Shown here: positions 41,424 through 50,042 of the stretch, in pieces | Layout: every line of letters begins with the position of its first letter | How positions within the stretch are numbered: the stretch's first letter is position 1 | Source: Congzhengia sp045635085 | GTDB lineage: Bacteria; Bacillota; Clostridia; UBA1381; UBA9506 | Assembly: GCA_045635085.1 (NCBI GenBank) | Contig: JAZRBM010000004.1 | Location: forward strand, 124,001 to 188,000 | Length of the DNA stretch: 64,000 nt | Direction of reading: 5' to 3' | The notes under the pieces: model-generated | What the model was told of the DNA's origin: nothing | Database searches by the model: none | The model's input: the letters and a program-made list of their open reading frames with translations, nothing else | Made by a program: the position numbers and the translations under genes

Positions 41424-42002
41424 AATATGAATGCAGCAATATGTGTTAGAAATGAAAAAGGTATTAGAGTGATAAAGGTTGATACAAATGGTAATCCTGC
41501 TTTCGTTGGTGCAACCTTATATGCAAAATACCAAACTAAGGCAAAGGTAAATGCTTTGATAAAATTAGGTGATTTAGTTTCTTTAGGAGAAGCAATTAGA
41601 CCTACTGCAAGTATAGGCCACTATGTATTAAAAGATGGTAGCAGAATGTTAGAAAGAAGATTACAAGAAGGGGTTTGTGTTTCAAAAACAAGAGATATAA
41701 GACAAATGGATGGTGATATGGTATTGAAAAACAAGCCTATAAAACCTCGTCTTTATCCTTTTTATGATATTGAAGTTGCTTATATATCAGAAGGGGTTGA
41801 CTACCTTTATTTGTTTGAAGAAGATAAAGAAGAATGGTTTACCTATGGTATGGATAATTGGAATAATTATAAGTTTGGGAAAATGAAAATTGACTATAAG
41901 TTTTATATAAATAATTTAATATGTCGTGATGACATATCTGACCTAACAAGGACAGAAAAAAATAAATTGGTATATGTGGAAAATCAGAAGCCAAAAAAAT
42001 AA
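41421..42002 (+). CDS. Hypothetical protein
   Basis: 193 residues from ATG 41421 (MNMNAAICVRNEKGIRVIKV); an upstream GTG 41388 lies inside the hairpin sequence and is unlikely. Basic N-terminal half (KYQTKAKVNALIKLGDLVSL), acidic aromatic centre (YPFYDIEVAYISEGVDYLYL). A hairpin lies between its ribosome site and start. No family recognised. Confidence 0.55.
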   Translation: MNMNAAICVRNEKGIRVIKVDTNGNPAFVGATLYAKYQTKAKVNALIKLGDLVSLGEAIRPTASIGHYVLKDGSRMLERRLQEGVCVSKTRDIRQMDGDMVLKNKPIKPRLYPFYDIEVAYISEGVDYLYLFEEDKEEWFTYGMDNWNNYKFGKMKIDYKFYINNLICRDDISDLTRTEKNKLVYVENQKPKK

Positions 42003-42023
42003 TAAAAATTGGAGTGATAATTG

Positions 42024-43769
42024 ATGAAAAAGAGAATAATATCTGTTTTGCTTGTAATGACAATGGTTTTAAGCACTTCACAAATTATATTTGCAGAAAG
42101 TGTAGAGACACAAGGTTCTACAACATCTGCAAGTGAAAATATTTCAAAAAATGACAACTTAAGTTCGTCAAGTGATACAAAATCAAGTTCAAGTAATTTA
42201 GATGCAAATAAAGTGCAAAAAAGTTCATCAAGTGAAAATAGTAGCGCAGTATCAACAAGTTCAAATAATGATGTTGCAAAAAGTTCTACAACTTCTAATG
42301 CAGATAGTGGTAATACTTCCACCTCCACCGCTTCTACTCCTGCATCATCAACAGAAAGTGAAAGCAGTTCTTCAAATGAAAGTGCAAATGTAGATAGTGG
42401 TAAAGTTGAGAATAATGTTGAAAGGTCAGAGGACAATTCAAACGATACTACAGCAGATAGTGGTATATCAGAGAATACAAACACTTCTGATACTGAAAAT
42501 AAAGTAGATAGTAATGACAATCAGCAAGAGAACAATACTTCTTCTGAAAAGGTTGATATTCCACAAGACGAGAATATCGATAATTCAGTAACAGACACAA
42601 ATGAGAATAGTGGTAATTCTGAAACAGACATTATTCCAGAAGATAAAGTTGAGAACATTCCAGAAAATGACCCAGTTATAGAAGATACTATCACACCCAC
42701 CCCCTCACCTGATAATTCAGATGAAGTTGTAAAGGAAGATAGTTCAACAGATACACCTATTGAAAATGAAAATACTAATGAGGAAGAAAACAAGGAAACT
42801 ACTGACAATGAAATAGTTGATAATGGTAATTCAGAAACAGAAACAACACCTGACTTACCCACAGAAGACACAGAAGATACAGAAAAAACAGAGGATAAAT
42901 CAGATGTTGAAGAAGATAAAACAATAGAAAATGAAGAAACAAAAGAGCCTTCTTCTGATACTGAAACTGAAAATAATACAGAAGAAAAGCCAGAGGACAA
43001 AACAGAAGAAACTCCAACTGAAGAAGATACACAGGAAGAAGTTGAAGAAGAAACTGAAGAGGAAGAAATTGAAGAAGAGCCAGAGGTTAGAAAACCAAAG
43101 GTTTATATGTTGCCAGGCGGCTTAAAAATCTATCGTGACGAAGATGGTACTTTGGCAATTGAAGATTACACCTTAACAAATACAACAGGTGTTGATGTTT
43201 ATTTGAAAGGTGCAGTAATACAACCTATAAATGGTTGGTCTATGGTTGGAAGTAATTATGATTTTAAGAATGCAAAGGCAGAGCAGAAAGATTTTAGATT
43301 GACAGTCAATGGTCAAGTAATGAGAAATCTTGATGAAAATGGTTATATAGAGTTTAGACATCCTCTTGTTATAGAGAATGGTAATACAGGCAGCTTCCCC
43401 ATTGAATTAGAAATGGGTGCATTTAGAGAAGGTATTTCAGAGGGAATGTTTACATTTACATTGATATTTGAAGAAGTAATTTATGAAGAAGAATATCAAG
43501 AAGAAAGTTCTACTAAAACAGAAGAAAATCAAAATGAAGTTGTAGATAGTGGTAATACTGAAACAACAGATGAAGAGCAAGATACTCCTGTTATTCCAGA
43601 AGAAAATATTGAGGTTGAAGTTCCTGCAATAAAGGAAGAACAATCTGATGAAGAAGTTGAAACACCAACAGAAACGGTTGTTGAAGATACTCCTAAAGAG
43701 GAAGTCAAGGAAGAAATTATAGAGGAAAATATCGTAGAAGAAAATGTGGAAACGGAATTAGAAGAATAA
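42024..43769 (+). CDS. Large exported acidic Ser/Thr/Glu-rich protein
   Basis: 581 residues. Sec signal MKKRIISVLLVMTMVLSTSQ then IIFA. About 330 residues of low-complexity Ser/Asn then Glu/Thr/Asp follow, probably an extended stalk. A compact domain of about 130 residues sits in the middle (VYMLPGGLKIYRDEDGTLAI, YTLTNTTGVDVYLKGAVIQP), then a second acidic tail. No LPXTG, SLH or CWB repeat was seen, so how it stays on the wall is unknown. ATG 42024 is used. Probably a surface adhesin or surface-exclusion protein of the element; that is inference. The switch-like hairpins before the next methyltransferase follow its stop. Confidence 0.65.
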   Translation: MKKRIISVLLVMTMVLSTSQIIFAESVETQGSTTSASENISKNDNLSSSSDTKSSSSNLDANKVQKSSSSENSSAVSTSSNNDVAKSSTTSNADSGNTSTSTASTPASSTESESSSSNESANVDSGKVENNVERSEDNSNDTTADSGISENTNTSDTENKVDSNDNQQENNTSSEKVDIPQDENIDNSVTDTNENSGNSETDIIPEDKVENIPENDPVIEDTITPTPSPDNSDEVVKEDSSTDTPIENENTNEEENKETTDNEIVDNGNSETETTPDLPTEDTEDTEKTEDKSDVEEDKTIENEETKEPSSDTETENNTEEKPEDKTEETPTEEDTQEEVEEETEEEEIEEEPEVRKPKVYMLPGGLKIYRDEDGTLAIEDYTLTNTTGVDVYLKGAVIQPINGWSMVGSNYDFKNAKAEQKDFRLTVNGQVMRNLDENGYIEFRHPLVIENGNTGSFPIELEMGAFREGISEGMFTFTLIFEEVIYEEEYQEESSTKTEENQNEVVDSGNTETTDEEQDTPVIPEENIEVEVPAIKEEQSDEEVETPTETVVEDTPKEEVKEEIIEENIVEENVETELEE

Positions 43770-43776
43770 AAAGTAT

Positions 43777-43841
43777 GAGAACCAAAAGGATGGTGTTGGC
43801 TGGTGGTATGGTTCTCCTTTAAGAAAGGAGAATATACTATG
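43777..43841 (+). promoter_or_regulatory. Two mutually exclusive hairpins controlling a ribosome site (RNA switch candidate)
   Basis: Hairpin 1 pairs GAGAACCA (43777-43784) with TGGTTCTC (43809-43816). Hairpin 2 pairs TTCTCCTTT (43812-43820) with AAAGGAGAA (43824-43832), loop AAG, and hides the Shine-Dalgarno AAAGGAG of the methyltransferase whose ATG is 43839. They share 43812-43816, so only one can form; hairpin 1 would free the ribosome site. Confidence 0.55.
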
Positions 43842-44549
43842 CAAGATATAGAATTATGGAATGGTGATTGTTTAGAATTAATGAGTAATATTGAAGATAA
43901 AAGTATAGATATGATACTGTGCGATTTACCTTATGGTACTACTGCTTGTAAATGGGATGTAGTTATACCATTTGATAACTTATGGGAGCAGTATAACAGG
44001 GTTATTAAAGATAATGGTGCTATTATTCTTTTCAGTAAGCAACCTTTTACAACACAGGTAATTAGCAGTAATATAAAAGATTTTAAATATTGTCTAATAT
44101 GGAAAAAAGATAATCATGATAATCCTACACAGGCAAAGAGAAGGTTCTTAAATATCACAGAAGATATATGTGTATTTTATAAATCTCAATGCACTTACAA
44201 TCCTCAAGGGTTAAAACCATTTAATAAAACAGTAAAGCAAGGTCGTGGTGGAAGTTTAAGTCAGTTAAATCAAAGAAGTGATACATATTTTCAGGAGTTT
44301 ACAAATTATCCTCGAAACATATTAGAGTTTAAAAGAGATTTACCTAATGTTCATCCAACACAAAAACCTGTAGCATTGTTAGAGTATTTAATTAGGACTT
44401 ATACCAATGAAAACGAGTTGGTTTTAGATAATACAATGGGTAGTGGCTCAACAGGAGTTGCCTGTGTAAATACAAATCGTAAGTTCATAGGTATAGAAAA
44501 GGCTGAAAAGTATTTTGAAATGGCAAGAAAAAGAATATTAGAAAAGTGA
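43839..44549 (+). CDS. Orphan DNA methyltransferase, duplicated copy B
   Basis: 236 residues, paralogue of the enzyme at 29,367: CDLPYGTT, CLIWKKDNHDNPTQAKRRF and LDNTMGSGSTGVACV are in the same places (beta-class). Differences are spread over the length, so the copies have had time to diverge or came separately. AAGGAG lies before ATG 43839 inside a hairpin that probably blocks it; a second hairpin can open it. Another methyltransferase follows 11 bases later. No nuclease. Two closely related copies may recognise different sites or be expressed at different times. Confidence 0.9.
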   Translation: MQDIELWNGDCLELMSNIEDKSIDMILCDLPYGTTACKWDVVIPFDNLWEQYNRVIKDNGAIILFSKQPFTTQVISSNIKDFKYCLIWKKDNHDNPTQAKRRFLNITEDICVFYKSQCTYNPQGLKPFNKTVKQGRGGSLSQLNQRSDTYFQEFTNYPRNILEFKRDLPNVHPTQKPVALLEYLIRTYTNENELVLDNTMGSGSTGVACVNTNRKFIGIEKAEKYFEMARKRILEK

Positions 44550-44559
44550 GGTTGTTAAT

Positions 44560-45330
44560 ATGAAAAAGATTAGCTTATTTAATGGTGATTGTGGAGATTT
44601 GTTTGGTAAGATTGAGGATAATAGTGTAGATTTAGTAATAACTGACCCACCCTACGGAGTTGAATACTCCAAAGGGTTTGATGACAGTTTAGAGTATGTT
44701 AAAAATAATGTAAGTTTTTGGTTAGAACAAATGTATAGAGTTTTGAAAAAAGGATGTCATTGCTACATTTTTATACCAACAAAAGAGGCTGGATTATGGT
44801 TGACAGAGATAGAAAAAATATTTACTTTTAATAACATTTTGGCAGTAAGAAGTTTTTCAAGTGCCGTATATAGTAATAATAATTTTCAGTTTAATAATCA
44901 ATTAGTGGTGTATTGTAGCAAAGGAAAAGCAAAGAAGTTTAATGAGTTTGATTTCTTTTATACAAGCGAAGATTGGTTAAATGATAAAAGAAATAAAAAC
45001 CCTAAATTATACACCTACTCTTATCCCTCTTTCATTTCAAATGTATTTGCAAATGAAAAGCCTGTGGAAGATAAATTATCACTGTATAATTTTAAGCATC
45101 CTTGTTCTAAAAATGTTGAGTTATTAAACTTATTTGTGGGTATATCTTCAAATAAAGGAGATGTTATATTTGACCCCTTTGTTGGTGGTGGAAGTACAGG
45201 AGTAGCAGCAACAGAAATGGGCAGAAGTTTTATAGGTTTTGAAAAGAATACAGAGTATTTTGAATACTTAAAAGAAAAGTTTGGTAATTTTAGTGCATGG
45301 CATTCAGATTATAAATATGAAATTGCATAA
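44560..45330 (+). CDS. Orphan DNA methyltransferase with DPPYG motif
   Basis: 256 residues. Motif IV TDPPYGVEY near the N-terminus and motif I FDPFVGGGSTGVAATEM near residue 205, beta-class. The middle contains a target-recognition region not like the other enzymes. GAGG precedes ATG 44560; 11 bases after copy B, so the pair is one transcript. No restriction partner. N6-adenine methylation is likely from the DPPY form. Confidence 0.9.
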   Translation: MKKISLFNGDCGDLFGKIEDNSVDLVITDPPYGVEYSKGFDDSLEYVKNNVSFWLEQMYRVLKKGCHCYIFIPTKEAGLWLTEIEKIFTFNNILAVRSFSSAVYSNNNFQFNNQLVVYCSKGKAKKFNEFDFFYTSEDWLNDKRNKNPKLYTYSYPSFISNVFANEKPVEDKLSLYNFKHPCSKNVELLNLFVGISSNKGDVIFDPFVGGGSTGVAATEMGRSFIGFEKNTEYFEYLKEKFGNFSAWHSDYKYEIA

Positions 45331-45347
45331 GAAAGGAGTTGTTTATT

Positions 45348-46223
45348 ATGTTAAAGAGAGTTTTAAGTTTAATGACAGTTGTACTTATGGTGTGTGGTTT
45401 AATGATACCAACAATGGTTTTTGCTGATGACATAGAGGCCTTAAGTAAAGGTCAGGAAGGTATTGCTAAAATAGAATATCCAGAGAATGAATTAAAGGTT
45501 GAGACTATGATAAATGCTATGGGTGGAGATACAAGCACAGGCTGGGTTGACAAAGATATGGGTTTCACAACAGATGGTATTTTGTATGTAAAACATCGTG
45601 GTAACTACGTGAGCTTACTCCAAATGAAAAATGGTGAATTATTAGTCAATGAAAATGGTTATGAAGAAGCAAGCACAGATAAAGTAACAACAGCAACAAA
45701 GAAGTTTGTTGATGCTTTAACTGATGTATGTGATGAAAAAAGTGAAACAGCAGATGAAATAATGACAGAGTTTCAGAATATAGGTGGTAAAGTAAATACA
45801 GTAATGTTAGCATTGGTATTTGACGATACCAAAGGAGATATGTATGGTGCTTATACTTGGTTAAGTCCAGCATTTGCAGCATTAAATATTGTGTTAGGTA
45901 TAGGCGCTGTTATCTTAATATTCTTATTGTTAGCATCTACAGTATTAGACCTTGCATACATAGGATTACCTATATGGAGAGAACATTCTTCTGAAAATGG
46001 TAAAGACAAGCCATTTGGTGTTTCTTTTGATGCTACTGCTACTGTTAAGGAAGTTGAAAAAAATATTGGTGAAGGTCAATATAAAAATGCTTATTTGATA
46101 TATCTCAAACGTAGAGCAATAACATATATTATTCTTGCAGTATGTATAATGTATTTAATTTGTGGTGGTTTAAGTGGTATTATCAATGCAATATTAGGTT
46201 TAGTTAGTGGTATAACAGGTTAA
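45348..46223 (+). CDS. Membrane protein of the transfer region
   Basis: 291 residues. Signal peptide MLKRVLSLMTVVLMVCGLMI then PTMVFA, an outside domain to about 165, one TM helix at about 180-208 (LNIVLGIGAVILIFLLLAST), a cytosolic part with IPIWREHSS-type charged residues, and a second TM pair near the C-terminus (ITYIILAVCIMYLICGG, IINAILGLVSGIT). It resembles the small conjugation membrane proteins of Gram-positive elements, but no named family is assigned. AAGGAG lies before ATG 45348. The ADP-ribosyltransferase operon begins directly after it with its own promoter. Confidence 0.55.
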   Translation: MLKRVLSLMTVVLMVCGLMIPTMVFADDIEALSKGQEGIAKIEYPENELKVETMINAMGGDTSTGWVDKDMGFTTDGILYVKHRGNYVSLLQMKNGELLVNENGYEEASTDKVTTATKKFVDALTDVCDEKSETADEIMTEFQNIGGKVNTVMLALVFDDTKGDMYGAYTWLSPAFAALNIVLGIGAVILIFLLLASTVLDLAYIGLPIWREHSSENGKDKPFGVSFDATATVKEVEKNIGEGQYKNAYLIYLKRRAITYIILAVCIMYLICGGLSGIINAILGLVSGITG

Positions 46224-46247
46224 AATGTATGATTTTGGTCAAAAATC

Positions 46248-46306
46248 TTGAGTTTTTAGCTATTTTGCGATATAATAGAGACACCTTGTTAAGAAAAGAG
46301 GTGTCT
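46248..46306 (+). promoter_or_regulatory. Promoter and ribosome-site-sequestering hairpin of the ADP-ribosyltransferase operon
   Basis: TTGAGT (46248-46253), 17-base spacer, TATAAT (46271-46276). Transcription should start at about 46,283, within or just after the 5' arm of hairpin AGACACCT/AGGTGTCT (46279-46286, 46299-46306); the 3' arm contains the Shine-Dalgarno GAGGTG for ATG 46314. Exact start decides whether the whole stem forms. Confidence 0.65.
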
Positions 46307-46313
46307 TTATTAT

Positions 46314-47018
46314 ATGATTAAAGAAACTAATATTGAGTTGGTAAGGAATATGGCTAACACCTTCCTCCACCTACCCATTGAGAAAACGAAGTTTTATCCT
46401 GCTATCGTGGCACATCCTTTTACTGATAGTGGTATAACAGGTATAAATACAAAAGATGGATGCAGAATGGTTAATCTTTGTGAGAGTGAAGAAGATTTGG
46501 CATTTTGGCAAGAAAAGGTTAAAGAAGTAATTGATAAATCAGATTTATTTGGTATTTTCTTTATGATTTCAAAGCCTTATAGATTTGGTTTCCTAAAACA
46601 TATACTTGATTTTATTTCAGTTGAAGATATGTCAACAGTATTAGGTCAGAATTGGAACTTGGTAGAGTTTAGTAACAAGGATGCCAATATGACGGTTAAT
46701 CAGTTATTAAAACTTTTTAAGCAGGCAATTCCTGAAAAGTTAATGGATGCTGATGAATTAAAGAAGTTTAAGAAGTTACCAGATAAAATTAAGATATATA
46801 GGGGTTTAACAAGTTACAATAAAAATAATGTGAAAGCATTGTCTTGGACTACAAAAAAGTCAGTTGCAGAATGGTTTGCAAATAGATTTCAACAAGGCGA
46901 TGGGGTTGTTTATTCAGCAACCATTGATAAAAAATATGTATATGCCTACTTTGATGGTCGTAATGAAGATGAAGTAATTGTTGACCCTGCAAAATTAGAA
47001 GATTTAAAAGAATTATAA
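46314..47018 (+). CDS. Putative ADP-ribosyltransferase (R-S-E type)
   Basis: 234 residues. The C-terminal half has the three elements of Arg-specific mono-ADP-ribosyltransferases in order: IYRG (Arg163, NAD binding), LSWTTKKSVAEWFANR (Ser177-Thr179) and RNEDEVIVD (Glu218/220). The N-terminal 120 residues are helical with FFMISKPYRFGFLKHIL. It would transfer ADP-ribose from NAD to a protein or nucleic acid in the host; the target is unknown. It leads a four-gene operon with its own promoter and a ribosome site inside a hairpin, suggesting tight control. Toxin, anti-host or defence roles are all possible. Confidence 0.65.
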   Translation: MIKETNIELVRNMANTFLHLPIEKTKFYPAIVAHPFTDSGITGINTKDGCRMVNLCESEEDLAFWQEKVKEVIDKSDLFGIFFMISKPYRFGFLKHILDFISVEDMSTVLGQNWNLVEFSNKDANMTVNQLLKLFKQAIPEKLMDADELKKFKKLPDKIKIYRGLTSYNKNNVKALSWTTKKSVAEWFANRFQQGDGVVYSATIDKKYVYAYFDGRNEDEVIVDPAKLEDLKEL

Positions 47019-47028
47019 GAGGTTATTT

Positions 47029-47517
47029 ATGAGTAAAGAAGTAAAAAGACCTTCAGACTTTTTCAAGAGTATGGATGAAGTCAAGGCTTATGCAGATAGT
47101 ATAAAAGATAAAGTGCCAGAGGACATATATGAGGATATTTTATTCCTATTAGGGTTGGAAGAAAATACTGCTATAACTGAAAAAATCAATATTGGAAATA
47201 TTGAAGTTGACATTGATAGTTACATAGTAGATTTGGTAAAATATCTTGATGAAAAGGGTTATAAGCCTATGGCAAGTTGCTCAGGTTTGCAAGAAGAACA
47301 TCAGAACTCTAAACATCAACCAAAACAGGGTTATTTGGCTATTGAGTATAGCCCTATGTTATTCAAATACTTGTTTGATTTCTTTGGTATTGAAGGCATA
47401 ACAATTGATAAGAGTGAGTGCTTTTTAAAGCCTTGCATTACCTTTACTGTTAAAGCAGATACAGATGAAGAATTGAAAAGACTTTGGGACGAATTGTTTG
47501 AGTTCTTTCGTAAGTAA
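47029..47517 (+). CDS. Hypothetical protein, second gene of the ADP-ribosyltransferase operon
   Basis: 162 residues, acidic: MSKEVKRPSDFFKSMDEVKA, then a compact domain with YIVDLVKYLDEKGYKPMASC, the following SGLQEEH, and EGITIDKSECFLKPCITF. The Cys/His residues after MASCSG could bind a metal. No family was assigned. It starts 10 bases after the first gene with AGAGG upstream. Could be immunity, substrate-binding or accessory protein. Confidence 0.6.
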   Translation: MSKEVKRPSDFFKSMDEVKAYADSIKDKVPEDIYEDILFLLGLEENTAITEKINIGNIEVDIDSYIVDLVKYLDEKGYKPMASCSGLQEEHQNSKHQPKQGYLAIEYSPMLFKYLFDFFGIEGITIDKSECFLKPCITFTVKADTDEELKRLWDELFEFFRK

Positions 47518-47540
47518 CCTCGTTGAAATGAGGTGTTTAT

Positions 47541-48011
47541 ATGAATAGAAAAAATATTGTTTCAGATAGGATAATTTTAACACTTGATAACTCAACAACT
47601 TTTGATTTAGAGTTAAGAAATAATTTAATTGTAGTAGAAGGACTTTCAGGACAAGGAAAAACATTCTTTTTCAATACTTTAAGGAATGAAAAGTTTAGTG
47701 GTATTTCTTCTAATGTCGATGGTGTTGATTTAGAAAGTGTTTATTTTATAGATATTTTTGCAAATGATTTAATAGAATTAAAACCATTTTTACAATCAAA
47801 GACAGGAAAGCTCATTATAATAGATAATGCAGATAGCATTTTAACAAAAGAAATAGCAGAATATATTGGTTGGGATAATAAAAATCAGTATATCATATTT
47901 TCTCGTGCAAGTTGGCCTTTTGGATTATCTCCAAATTATTTTGCTCGTATGGTTAATAAAAATGGAAATCGTGTTCTTGAATATGAGTATGAAGAAGAAG
48001 GATGGAGTTAA
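47541..48011 (+). CDS. Small P-loop ATPase, third gene of the ADP-ribosyltransferase operon
   Basis: 156 residues. Walker A VVEGLSGQGKTFFFNTL (about residues 31-47) and Walker B LIIIDNADSIL (about 92-102), then SRASWPFGL, perhaps sensor region. It is much smaller than ABC or AAA+ proteins and lacks their other signatures. GAGGTG before ATG 47541 is paired with ACCTC in a small hairpin (47517-47534), as for the first gene. The end YEYEEEGWS is acidic. Confidence 0.6.
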   Translation: MNRKNIVSDRIILTLDNSTTFDLELRNNLIVVEGLSGQGKTFFFNTLRNEKFSGISSNVDGVDLESVYFIDIFANDLIELKPFLQSKTGKLIIIDNADSILTKEIAEYIGWDNKNQYIIFSRASWPFGLSPNYFARMVNKNGNRVLEYEYEEEGWS

Positions 48012-48026
48012 AAGTAGGTGTTTTAA

Positions 48027-48299
48027 ATGCAAAAATCAGTTGGTATTATTTCAATAACTGAAGAGGGAAATATAAGTTTTTCTTTTCAGGATTTTTATAT
48101 AGAGATATTTGGTTCAAGAGAATTAAAAGAAATAAAATCTGTCAAAGAATATGATAAAGAAACAGGTTTTATTGTTCTTGATACAAACTACGGAGAAGAG
48201 TTCTATTGTTTGGAAGATACAATAGAAGGATTGGGTTTATCTAATGAAATAATTGTAAAAGATAAGCTGAAAAACTGTGATAAGTGGTTGATTTCATAA
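48027..48299 (+). CDS. Hypothetical protein, fourth gene of the ADP-ribosyltransferase operon
   Basis: 90 residues, beta-rich and acidic: MQKSVGIISITEEGNISFSF, DFYIEIFGSRELKEIKSVKE, ending LKNCDKWLIS. AGGTG lies before the ATG. It closes the operon at a strong terminator. No family recognised; an antitoxin-like partner is conceivable from size and acidity only. Confidence 0.55.
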   Translation: MQKSVGIISITEEGNISFSFQDFYIEIFGSRELKEIKSVKEYDKETGFIVLDTNYGEEFYCLEDTIEGLGLSNEIIVKDKLKNCDKWLIS

Positions 48300-48317
48300 C
48301 TAAAACATTTCTATGTT

Positions 48318-48343
48318 AAACGGGAGCCTTGCGGCTCCCGTTT
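48318..48343 (+). terminator. Bidirectional terminator of the ADP-ribosyltransferase operon
   Basis: Stem AAACGGGAGCC/GGCTCCCGTTT with TTGC tetraloop, between convergent genes ending at 48,299 and 48,353. Confidence 0.85.
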
Positions 48344-48352
48344 CTGTTTGTG

Positions 48353-49786
48353 TTATGATTTGATTTTAAGTTTGAAGATTTGTTTGGTAAAAGGTTGTAC
48401 ATAGGTTTCATTATAAGCAAGTGAATAGCCTAATATCTCTGCAAGTTCAATTGCCTTTTCTGATGCCTTTTGTCCTTCTGGTAGTTTTCTTATATATCCT
48501 TGTATTCCCCTTGTTTCTGTGGTGTAATTGTCATTATCAATTCTTGCTACACCATCTCTATGTTCTTTATCAGGGTTAAAACGGTTTTTCAGTTTTCCAC
48601 CTTGTAAATATCCTTCTGCTGATAAAGGTTGTAATCCTAAAAGAAAATTATGGTGCAATTTATTAAGCTGATAATTTTCATCATTCAAACAATAACACCC
48701 ATAAAGGAAAAGAATAAAATCTCCAAAGTTTTTATGCACATTAAGATTTTCTGTATATTCAAGGAAAATGGAGTAAAAGTATTGTTCTCTGGTATCGAAA
48801 AATCCTACTGTATCTCCCTCCGTTGTTTTTACCTTATACAGCAGGAAAATGGTATCTTCGTAAAAGATTTCTTTTAGTAATACTTCCTCAAACAATCTAT
48901 TATCATTAAACTTTATCAAAACTCCATTTGTTGGTAAAGTTTTATTTCTTCTCAATAACTTCTTCTTCAAGTCAACAGTATCAACCATACTCATTATAAG
49001 TTCAAATGTGTATGCCTTTGTTGTAAAAGGTCTTTCAGGTAGAATGTCATAAGTAAACTCATTAACAAATGGCAGGACAGATGTAACTGAATTATAGTGT
49101 AATCTATCTGTATATGAAATGATTTCTATATCTTCCATACTGTTGATTTCATAACCATACTTTTTATATAAGTCGTGAATATAACCATTGATATTATTGG
49201 GGTTGACTAACTTATTTTCAAATGCTGCCTGTAACTCATAATTAGGCCTGTCAAGCATTGGGAAAGGGTCTTCAGATAACATTGTTTCTCCCTTTGTTGT
49301 CTTACCTACAAAATAATGCTTGAAGTCATATTTGTTAGGTTTAAGGTATTCCAAAGTTTGAATTAGCAGATTGATATAAGCAACTATGACCTGACTATTT
49401 AAATTATCATTCTGGTTGGTATATCTTAATTTTACACACTTATAATAGAACTCAAAAAACTCCTCGTAAAGATTTTCTTTCTTTATTTTAGTAGCAATCA
49501 TATTGAAAAAGTTATGTAGTTGAAATACAAACTTTTCTTCATCAATGGCTGCAAGCTCAACCTGTGCATCATAGAGTTTGGTAAACTCCTGCATTTTCAA
49601 ATCTTGGGTAGTGAAATATAATGATGTCGATATTTCAGAGAAGTCTAAACCCCTTATATTATCAAGGACTGATATTGCAGAGTTCATACTTCTTTTTCTT
49701 AATATTTTTATAGTGTCTGGTTTGTCTTTAAGTTTTCTTTCTAACTTACCCCACCATTTCAACACTTTTTCATATTCTGCTTTCAT
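48353..49786 (-). CDS. Large hypothetical cargo protein on the minus strand
   Basis: 477 residues, not recognised. From ATG 49786 (MKAEYEKVLKWWGKLERKLK) the first 170 residues are helical; the rest is mixed with conserved-looking patches LPERPFTTKAYTFELIMSMV and EGYLQGGKLKNRFNPDKEHR. No signal peptide or TM. GAGGT is 8 bases before the start, and a GCATGGTATAAT extended -10 is about 35 bases further up. It converges on the ADP-ribosyltransferase operon and faces against the transfer genes, as cargo genes of this element do. Confidence 0.65.
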   Translation of the reverse strand: MKAEYEKVLKWWGKLERKLKDKPDTIKILRKRSMNSAISVLDNIRGLDFSEISTSLYFTTQDLKMQEFTKLYDAQVELAAIDEEKFVFQLHNFFNMIATKIKKENLYEEFFEFYYKCVKLRYTNQNDNLNSQVIVAYINLLIQTLEYLKPNKYDFKHYFVGKTTKGETMLSEDPFPMLDRPNYELQAAFENKLVNPNNINGYIHDLYKKYGYEINSMEDIEIISYTDRLHYNSVTSVLPFVNEFTYDILPERPFTTKAYTFELIMSMVDTVDLKKKLLRRNKTLPTNGVLIKFNDNRLFEEVLLKEIFYEDTIFLLYKVKTTEGDTVGFFDTREQYFYSIFLEYTENLNVHKNFGDFILFLYGCYCLNDENYQLNKLHHNFLLGLQPLSAEGYLQGGKLKNRFNPDKEHRDGVARIDNDNYTTETRGIQGYIRKLPEGQKASEKAIELAEILGYSLAYNETYVQPFTKQIFKLKIKS

Positions 49787-49822
49787 AAATGTACCTCGTT
49801 TTCCTTCTATAAAGTACAATTA

Positions 49823-49831
49823 ATTATACCA
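49823..49831 (-). promoter_or_regulatory. Extended -10 promoter of the 48,353-49,786 gene
   Basis: Minus strand TGGTATAAT with TTGGCT 18 bases upstream. The GCATGGTATAAT string is the same as before the minus-strand gene 54403-55173. Confidence 0.6.
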
Positions 49832-50042
49832 TGCAAGGTTGTCAGGAGCCAAGTTTTTTTCAGAAAAAAATGTCAATTTAGATTGATATAACAAGCAAAA
49901 CTTTACTTCAATATAAAATTGTATTTTTATTGTTGGGCAGTTGAAATCACCTTATAAACATATATAGTAAAATGTGGACAGTTTGTTTTAAATTATTTTA
50001 GATAACAAATAAAAATATTTAAAATAAGGAGAGTGAACTGTT

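Noticed and set aside
42521..43032. Long antisense reading frames rich in Ser/Leu opposite the acidic exported protein
   Set aside because: They are mirror images of GAA/GAT/ACA-rich repeats, with no ribosome site.
42024..43769. LPXTG-anchored surface protein
   Set aside because: No sorting motif, hydrophobic stretch or basic tail at the C-terminus.
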